A DNA stretch of 5,015 nt, taken from NCBI GenBank assembly GCA_946479125.1, contig CAMLET010000290.1, positions 1 through 5,015 of the forward strand, given 5' to 3'. The position numbers and the translations under genes were made by a program. The DNA comes from an uncultured Flavobacteriales bacterium. GTDB lineage: Bacteria > Bacteroidota > Bacteroidia > Flavobacteriales > Crocinitomicaceae. Positions 1 through 5,015 of the stretch are shown piece by piece. Positions within the stretch are counted from its first letter, which is position 1. Each line of letters opens with the position of its first letter. Under the pieces are notes generated by a model. That model did no database searches, had not been told where the DNA came from, and was given only the letters and a program-made list of their open reading frames with translations.

Positions 1-1104
1 CAAGGCGCTCCTGTGGATGCAGTTCTTGCGATCATTGGTGAAAAAGGTGAAGATATTTCTGCTTTGATTTCAGGTGCTCCGGCTCCAACTGAAGAGAAAA
101 AAGAAGAACCAAAGACTGAGGCTAAAACGGATGCTCCGAAAACGGAAGCTAAAGCTGATGCTCCGGTAGAGGAAGTTAAAACAGAAGCTCCAAAAACAGA
201 AGAGAAAGCTTCAGCTCCGGTTGCTGCAAGCTCTACAACTTTGAATAACGGAAGAATAGTTGCTTCTCCTTTAGCTAAGAAATTGGCTGAAGAACGCGGT
301 GTTGACTTAGGATTTATTCAGGGAACTGGCGAAGGCGGACGTATCACGAAACGCGATGTAGATCATTACGTTCCTTACGATGCTCCTGCTCAAGGAAACA
401 GACCTGCTGCTAGTGGATTGGTGGAATCATTTACTGAAGTTCCAAACTCTCAAATGCGTAAAGCAATTGCAAAAACGCTTACGGCATCTAAGTTTTCGGC
501 TCCACACTTCTACCTTAAAATGGAGGTGGATATGGACAATGCAATTGCGGCTAGAAAAGCAATCAATTCAATGGATGGAGTGAAAGTTTCATTCAATGAT
601 ATGATTATTAAAGCTGTTGCTGCTGCATTGAGAAAACATCCGAAAGTAAATGCTGACTGGATGGGCGAATCTATTCGTTACAACAATCACATTCACATTG
701 GTGTTGCAGTTGCGGTAGAAGAAGGTTTAGTTGTTCCGGTTGTTCGTTTTGCGGATAGCAAAGGAATTTCTCAATTAGGAGACGAAATCAAAGATTTAGC
801 TGGACGTGCGAGAGACAAGAAATTGAAGCCGGAAGAAATGCAAGGTGGAACTTTTGCTGTTTCTAACTTAGGGATGTACGGTATTGAAGATTTTACTTCA
901 ATTATCAATCCACCAAACGGTTGTATCCTTTCTGTTGGACAAATTAAAGAAACTCCGGTTGTGAAGAACGGACAGATTGTTCCGGGAAATGTTTTGAAAC
1001 TGAGTTTGTCTTGTGACCACAGGGTTGTTGACGGAGCTGTAGGTTCTGCATTCTTGCAAACACTGAAAATGCTATTAGAGAATCCAGTATCAATGCTGGC
1101 GTAA
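1..1104 (+). CDS. Pyruvate dehydrogenase E2, dihydrolipoamide acetyltransferase (5' partial)
   Basis: This enzyme transfers the acetyl group from lipoamide to CoA and forms the core of the cytoplasmic pyruvate dehydrogenase complex. The frame is open from base 1, so the start and the lipoyl-lysine lie outside the window. Residues are counted from the first visible codon. Residues 1-24 are the last strand of a lipoyl domain (APVDAVLAIIG). Residues 25-83 are an Ala/Pro/Lys/Glu-rich linker with nonapeptide repeats. Residues 84-124 are the peripheral-subunit (E3/E1) binding domain, with ASPLAKKLA and the G-rich turn GTGEGGRITKRDV. Residues 140-367 are the catalytic domain, with GTFAVSNLGMYG and the active-site motif DHRVVDG at 339-345 (His340, Asp344). 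The 367 visible residues plus a missing ~60 would suit a single-lipoyl E2 of about 430. The GTG at base 13 lies inside the lipoyl domain and is not a start. The pyruvate rather than 2-oxoglutarate assignment rests on overall similarity to Bacteroidota PDH E2. Confidence 0.95.
   Translation, partial: QGAPVDAVLAIIGEKGEDISALISGAPAPTEEKKEEPKTEAKTDAPKTEAKADAPVEEVKTEAPKTEEKASAPVAASSTTLNNGRIVASPLAKKLAEERGVDLGFIQGTGEGGRITKRDVDHYVPYDAPAQGNRPAASGLVESFTEVPNSQMRKAIAKTLTASKFSAPHFYLKMEVDMDNAIAARKAINSMDGVKVSFNDMIIKAVAAALRKHPKVNADWMGESIRYNNHIHIGVAVAVEEGLVVPVVRFADSKGISQLGDEIKDLAGRARDKKLKPEEMQGGTFAVSNLGMYGIEDFTSIINPPNGCILSVGQIKETPVVKNGQIVPGNVLKLSLSCDHRVVDGAVGSAFLQTLKMLLENPVSMLA
85..219 (+). repeat. Tandem 27-bp coding repeat in the E2 linker
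   Basis: Five consecutive nine-residue units can be read in the linker: PTEEKKEEP, KTEAKTDAP, KTEAKADAP, VEEVKTEAP and KTEEKASAP. The last four (from base 112) are clear and the first is degenerate. Each unit ends in proline and alternates acidic and basic residues. Linkers of this kind are known in E2 proteins, where they let the lipoyl domain swing between active sites. The unit count probably varies between strains by slippage or unequal recombination; that part is inference. Confidence 0.8.
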
Positions 1105-1125
1105 TATTGAAAAAATAATCTTTTG

Positions 1126-1162
1126 AAAAGGGTGCTGAGTTGAGTCGAAGCACCCTTTTTTT
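1126..1162 (+). terminator. Rho-independent terminator after the E2 gene
   Basis: The stem GGGTGCT (1130-1136) pairs with AGCACCC (1149-1155). AAAA (1126-1129) extends it by pairing with the first T's of an eight-T run, which is followed by further T-rich sequence to about 1178. The loop is 12 bases. It starts 21 bases after the E2 stop codon. The A-tract before and T-tract after mean it could also work on the other strand. The centre contains CTGAGTTGAGTCGAAG, which resembles a hairpin core common in Flavobacteriia. Confidence 0.9.
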
Positions 1163-1228
1163 TATTTTTTATTTTTTTGTATCGATTATTCAAAATAAAT
1201 GTCGACATTGGCGCTTTAATATTATAGT

Positions 1229-1420
1229 ATGAGTATCGGAACAGTTAAGTTCTTCAATGAAGAAAAAGGATTCGGGTTTATTATTGATGAGGACACAAAA
1301 CAAGATTTTTTTGTTCACGTAACCGGATTGTCAGAAAAAGTAACAGAAAATGACAAAGTCACGTTCGAGATAACTGAAGGCAAAAAAGGGCTAGTTGCAG
1401 TAAATGTAAAAAAAGCTTAG
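1229..1420 (+). CDS. Cold-shock domain protein (CspA family)
   Basis: This is a small cytoplasmic single-stranded RNA/DNA binding protein of 63 residues, slightly shorter than the usual 65-70. It is one cold-shock (OB-fold) domain with both nucleic-acid-binding motifs: RNP1 as KGFGFI (13-18) and RNP2 as FFVHV (27-31). The family signature KxFNxxKGFGFI is present, with Phe9 where E. coli CspA has Trp. Such proteins act as RNA chaperones that melt secondary structure. The ATG at 1229 is the only start giving a complete domain; no Shine-Dalgarno sequence precedes it. The gene lies 124 bases after the E2 stop, behind a terminator, and has its own terminator, so it is probably monocistronic. Its 5' leader inside the window is short, so nothing shows a long cold-responsive leader, and cold induction cannot be judged from sequence. 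Confidence 0.95.
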   Translation: MSIGTVKFFNEEKGFGFIIDEDTKQDFFVHVTGLSEKVTENDKVTFEITEGKKGLVAVNVKKA

Positions 1421-1437
1421 TACTGAATTTTTAGTAC
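1408..1437 (-). terminator. Possible weak terminator for the leftward operon
   Basis: Read on the minus strand, AGTAC and GTACT (1437-1433 with 1424-1420, extended by a G-T and an A-T pair) form a short hairpin. Seven T's (1414-1408) follow after a five-base spacer. It lies 36 bases beyond the stop of the leftward secreted-protein gene and overlaps the 3' end of the cold-shock gene. The spacer and short stem make it a weak candidate. The stronger hairpin at 1442-1465 has no T-tract on this strand. Confidence 0.3.
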
Positions 1438-1441
1438 AGTC

Positions 1442-1475
1442 ACCCTGGTTCGGAAGAGTCAGGGTTTTTTATTTT
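1442..1475 (+). terminator. Rho-independent terminator of the cold-shock gene
   Basis: ACCCTG (1442-1447) pairs with CAGGGT (1460-1465). The stem continues through two G-T wobbles, T-A and C-G, to a GGAA loop (1452-1455), a GNRA-type tetraloop, giving ten pairs in all. It is followed by TTTTTT, A and TTTT. It lies 21 bases after the cold-shock stop and directly against the end of the convergent gene, whose stop codon (1474-1476) overlaps the last T's. Confidence 0.88.
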
Positions 1476-2319
1476 AGACAGGTTGCGGTCTATTTGCCCT
1501 TAAAACACGTGAGATTTTCTCCAGTTCCTTGATGGTTTTGCGTTCCTGCCTTCTCAGTTTAGATTTGTATTTCCCTGTTCCAATCTTTTTCTCATTGATT
1601 CGTTTGATTCCGACCACAATAAAAACGCGTATTGTAGGAATTCCCTTGCGATAAACCGTTCTCTTTTTCGGAATACACCCAACACCAAAAGTGTAGATCT
1701 CTTTCTTTAAGATATAACTGTATAGTTTCGATGTTCTTATCTTGATTTCGATCTTATGCGCAATTTCGTCTTCAGTAAGGATCTTACAAGGTTTGTATTT
1801 CGCCTCATCTTCCTCAATTTCTTTTTCAGTTGGTTTCTTTCCTTCATAAAGATGGTAAGGAGAATCTCCATTTTCTGTATCGTAGAAATACTTACTTGGA
1901 ACCTGAACTACAGGGATCTCAAATGCGGCAAATTCAATATAGGCATACGTTCTGTTGCTTCCAATCAAAGCTTTATTCAAGCGTCTTAAGTACGAATGGT
2001 GTCTCGCTGTTTTTTTTGCTTTCTTAAAGCTGAATCCGAATAAGGAATGTTTGCACAACGCTGTCAGAATGGAACTCTTCTGTATCTTATATTTTTTCCA
2101 GTTCCGTATTTTCGAAAAATAGGAGCATACTACCTTTTCAAACAAGTCACATGAATCTGAATAAAAAAGATATTCAGACTTTGAAGGTTTGTAAGCTTCA
2201 ACTTCTGTAAGTTCATCGTTCTGTGGAAGTGCACGTCTCGTTTTCTCGATCCAACTCTGACTATAGCTGTTGTTGATCAAGAAAACCAAAAGACATGTAA
2301 TCGTCCATCTAATCACCAT
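1474..2319 (-). CDS. Secreted protein with a divergent CAP (SCP/PR-1)-like core
   Basis: A 281-residue protein of no firmly recognised family. Residues 1-20 are a signal peptide (hydrophobic ITCLLVFLI, then NNSYS before Gln21), so it should be exported. Residues about 80-240 follow the order of a CAP domain: ARHHS (105-109) like the 'A..HS' helix, YIEFAAFE (127-134) where CAP proteins have their GEN-type segment, IRTSKLYSYIL (194-204) like 'W..S..H...IL', FGVGC (211-215) like the 'GVG' strand, and a final strand RVFIVVGI (231-238). The third-motif histidine is Tyr200 here, so a canonical CAP metal site looks incomplete. A Glu-rich insert lies at 163-174. The tail after 240 is strongly Lys/Arg-rich. 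Five cysteines remain in the mature part. The ATG at 2319 is chosen because it gives the signal peptide. The gene overlaps the stop of the upstream LRR gene by 11 bases. The CAP assignment is inferred from motif order only. Confidence 0.85.
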   Translation of the reverse strand: MVIRWTITCLLVFLINNSYSQSWIEKTRRALPQNDELTEVEAYKPSKSEYLFYSDSCDLFEKVVCSYFSKIRNWKKYKIQKSSILTALCKHSLFGFSFKKAKKTARHHSYLRRLNKALIGSNRTYAYIEFAAFEIPVVQVPSKYFYDTENGDSPYHLYEGKKPTEKEIEEDEAKYKPCKILTEDEIAHKIEIKIRTSKLYSYILKKEIYTFGVGCIPKKRTVYRKGIPTIRVFIVVGIKRINEKKIGTGKYKSKLRRQERKTIKELEKISRVLRANRPQPV

Positions 2320-4858
2320 AAATAAGACGATTTACTTCATCCGGAGATTTACCTTCTACCTGAATTGTTCTGAATTTCTTTATTCTTTGATCACGGTCGC
2401 CAATAAAATCGATAACCCCAATAAGCGTGGAAGAAAGTATCATGATTCCGATTTCTTTCGACGCACGTAGTAGGTTAATCCTTTCGATTGGTTGTTCTGT
2501 GTAGGTGAATTGATCTGTGTAAACAACTCGAACTGTTGGAAGTGTTTTATACCTCACATTGTTCTGATCAGTCAGACTGTCTTCGATAGTGGCGTATCCT
2601 GCAATAGGATTTCTACCAGTAAAAAAATCACAGTTTACCAAACCAAAACGAACTATATCGAACCCTAGTCGATTCATTTGAGCATATGTATTTACATTGC
2701 TTCCTATACTGCGTTCTCGCGCCTTCCAAAAATCTATAGCTTTACTTCTCATGTTTTCTGCAAGCGAGTCACGAAGATGTTCCATTTCTGTATTGATCTT
2801 CTCAGTGACTAAACTGTCCCGAACCCAAGCCATTCTTCGCTCAAATTCAAAATCTGTGTTTGCGTTTCGACTAGAGCGTAACGTGGGATTTGCTTTTGTA
2901 TACGGAGGACTCAGTACTACCGGAAAACTGTAGGTAGTATCTTCCAAATTAAAGGTTAAGCGCATCCGGTCGTTGTCACCGTCTTTCTCAATTTTAACGT
3001 TCCAGACTTTTCTTGGTTCGTTCCAATAATCTTCGTCATTTTTGATTCCTCTTTTCTTCGGTGAATAGGCTTTGTTGCGTACAATCAAAGCTCCTAGTAC
3101 TTCTTTGGAAACAATGGTGTCGATATAAAACTTCTGATTCCTGAACAAGCTGTTTTTTTGTTGGTAATAGGTATAAGTTCCATATTTTGACTTTTGACTC
3201 TCTTTCCAGTTAGTTATACTGCGCGTAATCTGTACGTAGGATTGCTGGGCCTTGTAACGCGCTCGCAGCTGAAACAACGGTTCATCTGCTTCAATTTTCA
3301 CAAACGACTTATAATCTACCTTATTTATAGAATCCAGTATGTTTTGAAACGTCTTACTAACTTCAATTCCTCCATATTTCGTAGTGTCTGCATCTTCCCA
3401 TTTTTGGGTTTTATCATTAAAGAAATAGAGATTTCCATCCGTATTTGGCTGAAGATTGGGCATGCTGACATTTATCAAATTGTCTGGATTCGGCTGAAGT
3501 GTATTTCCTTTTTCATCAAAGGCATCTACACGTAACATTCCCTGGGAAGAAAAAGTTTCCTTCTGACCATTGTTATCGAAAGTCATCGGTGCGCCTGCAA
3601 GTGCTATTTGAACAGGATCGTTGTAAACCGTTATTTCCAATTTAACAGGACCTTCAACTGGTTTTCCATTTTGATCCAAAAATGCGTTTGCAGGAATTGA
3701 AAAGTCCACATTTTTTACTGTGATTTCATTTGCCTGCGTTGGCGAAACGGTTAGCGTAGTTGTTTCCGCTTTTACAATTGGAACGGGTAGTTTGTCCACT
3801 TCGAATAAATTTTGCATTCCATTTTTGGACAAAATAGTTGTACTTGGTAAGGCGGTAGTTAGCTCTTCTAACTGAGCGGGTGAAACAGTTGAATTTTCGA
3901 GATTTAAAGTGTCCAATTGTTTAGCACTTGCTATCGCTTCCAGGTTATCGTTTAATTGAGTGCCATTCGCAGCAATTTCCACGTTATTGATATTCGGCAA
4001 GGAAACCAGAGCGGATGACAATGTTGAATTGGTAAAACTGAATGCATTCAACTGCTTCATCTTTGAAAGTACATTTTCCTGATCCTGAATCAACGAAGTA
4101 TTTTCAAAACCAATGCTCTTCAAATTCTGAAGATCCGTAATGTTCTTAGGAATGGAAACAACAGGGCCATTAAATGTAATCGAAGATAGAGGACTTTCTT
4201 TCAAGAATGAAACTGCATCCACCATATTGTTGTTGTAATCCAGTTTCAGTTCATTTAGATTACGATTGAGTGAAACTACTCTTGTGACAGCAAGTGACGA
4301 TAATTTCTCGTTTTCCGTAATATCCAATTGTTGTAAGCCCCACAAATAACCTAACGGACCAATGTTCGAACCCAAATTGTTTTGGGAAAGGTCGAGAACC
4401 TTTAATTTTGATAAATACTGGAGATCATCCGGAAGAAATTCCAATTTGTTATTGGATAAATCAAGTGATTCAAGATTAGAGAACCCAACCAAACTACTTC
4501 CGATAAAGTACAACCCAGAATTAGATAAGGACAGTTTCTTCAGATTGGGGAAAGCAGCAGAGATCTTGTTCAGTTCCCATGAATTGATATACGTTCCTGA
4601 CAAATTCAATTCCTCTACATTTGTAAGCATCAATCCTTCTTCAATGACTAAAAAACTATTGTTTGTATAATCGATCGTTTTCAGATGACTGCAAACATTC
4701 AGACTTTTCGGAAGTGTTTTTACATCTTTAGCATCAATGTTAAGAGATGCACAATTGAATTCTAACTTCAATGCTTCATCGATACTTGTAGCGTTTTGCG
4801 ACTTCGCTGTCATACAGCAGAGGGAGAACGTAAGTGCTAGTAAAGTTGATTTGATCAT
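2309..4858 (-). CDS. Secreted leucine-rich-repeat protein with ZU5-like domain
   Basis: An 849-residue exported protein of unknown function. Residues 1-20 are a signal peptide ending AKS before Gln21; the CC at 14-15 lacks a proper lipobox. Residues 39-339 hold about 13 leucine-rich repeats of mostly 22-25 residues. The clearest are LKKLSLSNSGL (106), LESLDLSNNKL (129) and LKVLDLSQNNL (152); later units degrade. Cys36 and Cys56 may cap the solenoid. Residues 365-490 look like a ZU5-type beta domain found in Bacteroidota surface proteins: VDFSIPANAF, GKPVEGPVKLEITVYNDP, AGAPMTFD, FSSQGMLRVDAF, and a closing NLYFFNDKTQKWED. Residues 520-849 match nothing I recognise; they include a charged, probably helical stretch at 670-716 and a mildly hydrophobic segment at 803-819. 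No C-terminal sorting domain is evident. LRRs generally bind proteins, so a surface or periplasmic binding role is plausible but unproven. It is probably co-transcribed with both neighbours. Confidence 0.93.
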   Translation of the reverse strand: MIKSTLLALTFSLCCMTAKSQNATSIDEALKLEFNCASLNIDAKDVKTLPKSLNVCSHLKTIDYTNNSFLVIEEGLMLTNVEELNLSGTYINSWELNKISAAFPNLKKLSLSNSGLYFIGSSLVGFSNLESLDLSNNKLEFLPDDLQYLSKLKVLDLSQNNLGSNIGPLGYLWGLQQLDITENEKLSSLAVTRVVSLNRNLNELKLDYNNNMVDAVSFLKESPLSSITFNGPVVSIPKNITDLQNLKSIGFENTSLIQDQENVLSKMKQLNAFSFTNSTLSSALVSLPNINNVEIAANGTQLNDNLEAIASAKQLDTLNLENSTVSPAQLEELTTALPSTTILSKNGMQNLFEVDKLPVPIVKAETTTLTVSPTQANEITVKNVDFSIPANAFLDQNGKPVEGPVKLEITVYNDPVQIALAGAPMTFDNNGQKETFSSQGMLRVDAFDEKGNTLQPNPDNLINVSMPNLQPNTDGNLYFFNDKTQKWEDADTTKYGGIEVSKTFQNILDSINKVDYKSFVKIEADEPLFQLRARYKAQQSYVQITRSITNWKESQKSKYGTYTYYQQKNSLFRNQKFYIDTIVSKEVLGALIVRNKAYSPKKRGIKNDEDYWNEPRKVWNVKIEKDGDNDRMRLTFNLEDTTYSFPVVLSPPYTKANPTLRSSRNANTDFEFERRMAWVRDSLVTEKINTEMEHLRDSLAENMRSKAIDFWKARERSIGSNVNTYAQMNRLGFDIVRFGLVNCDFFTGRNPIAGYATIEDSLTDQNNVRYKTLPTVRVVYTDQFTYTEQPIERINLLRASKEIGIMILSSTLIGVIDFIGDRDQRIKKFRTIQVEGKSPDEVNRLIYGD

Positions 4859-4911
4859 AGTATGTAGCTTTTAGGTAAATGTCGAAATACTGAAACGGTA
4901 AACATGATGGT

Positions 4912-5015
4912 TTATTTTTCCTTGATAGAATTCCAGGTAGAATACATTTTTTCTTGCGTTGGACGATTGGCTTCAATTTCTGTCAAAGGCTCAACTTCTC
5001 GTAAGGTAGCATGAC
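4912..5015 (-). CDS. C-terminal end of an unidentified gene (5' partial)
   Basis: On the minus strand one frame (first full codon at 5013-5011) stays open from the window edge to TAA at 4914-4912, giving 33 residues that end in EKMYSTWNSIKEK. The other two frames hit stops within about 35 bases of the edge. The composition (Glu, Lys, Thr, no odd low-complexity) is that of a normal hydrophilic protein tail. It ends 53 bases before the LRR start on the same strand, so it may be the first visible gene of the same operon. The family cannot be identified from this fragment, and such a short open frame could occur by chance. Confidence 0.55.
   Translation of the reverse strand, partial: HATLREVEPLTEIEANRPTQEKMYSTWNSIKEK

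Noticed and set aside
14..15. Lipoprotein lipobox in the LRR protein (Cys14-Cys15, protein coordinates)
   Set aside because: The residues before the cysteines (TFSL) do not fit the lipobox pattern, while AKS before Gln21 fits an ordinary signal peptidase I site.
13..1104. GTG at base 13 as the start of the E2 protein
   Set aside because: The frame is open to base 1 and the preceding residues QGAP fit the lipoyl domain, so the gene begins outside the window.
1172..1203. A Bacteroidota-type promoter (TTG, then TAnnTTTG) for the cold-shock gene
   Set aside because: TTG at 1177-1179 and TAAATGTC at 1196-1203 sit at about the right distance, but the -7 match is poor and the TTG lies in the terminator T-tract, so it is not convincing.
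771..1208. A 145-codon open frame on the minus strand opposite the E2 gene
   Set aside because: It lies antisense to the conserved E2 catalytic domain, shows no domain signature and crosses the E2 terminator; it is a shadow of the real gene.
3194..3535. A 113-codon plus-strand open frame inside the LRR gene
   Set aside because: It is antisense to the continuous 849-codon frame, and its product is a hydrophobic/aromatic mix with no recognisable domain, as expected from reading the opposite strand.
4859..4911. A separate promoter in the gap before the LRR gene
   Set aside because: No TAnnTTTG-like -7 box with a suitably spaced TTG was found on the minus strand; co-transcription with the upstream gene is simpler.
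4776..4976. A 66-codon minus-strand frame covering the LRR start region
   Set aside because: It overlaps both the LRR signal peptide in another frame and the likely upstream gene tail, and its product looks like random out-of-frame sequence.

Overview
The window looks like Bacteroidota chromosome, most likely Flavobacteriales. The DNA is AT-rich, starts lack a clear Shine-Dalgarno sequence, and two secreted proteins have signal peptides ending in the '..S-Q' cleavage context common in this phylum. A terminator hairpin also carries a CTGAG..GTCGAAG core that I associate from memory with flavobacterial intergenic regions. A Crocinitomicaceae/Fluviicola-like source is possible but is only an impression.

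Left part (1-1475, + strand). The window opens inside the dihydrolipoamide acetyltransferase (E2) gene of the pyruvate dehydrogenase complex. The end of the lipoyl domain, a linker made of nonapeptide repeats, the E3/E1-binding domain and the whole catalytic domain are visible. A strong hairpin plus T-tract follows. Next comes a small cold-shock-domain gene with its own terminator, a ten-pair stem closed by a GGAA loop. Both are ordinary, separately terminated genes.

Right part (1474-5015, - strand). Three genes run leftward and converge on the cold-shock gene. In transcription order they are: the last 33 codons of an unidentified gene entering from the right edge; a large secreted protein of 849 residues with about 13 leucine-rich repeats, a ZU5-like beta domain and a long unassigned C-terminal region; and a secreted 281-residue protein whose core resembles a divergent CAP (SCP/PR-1) domain with a basic tail. 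The LRR stop codon lies inside the start of the 281-residue gene (11-base overlap), and the upstream gap is only 53 bases. An operon with translational coupling is therefore likely, and the two exported proteins may act together outside the cytoplasm. This pair is the least conventional part of the window.

No tRNA, rRNA, CRISPR array, insertion sequence or attachment site was seen. Coding density is high, and no gene-free stretch exceeds about 125 bases.
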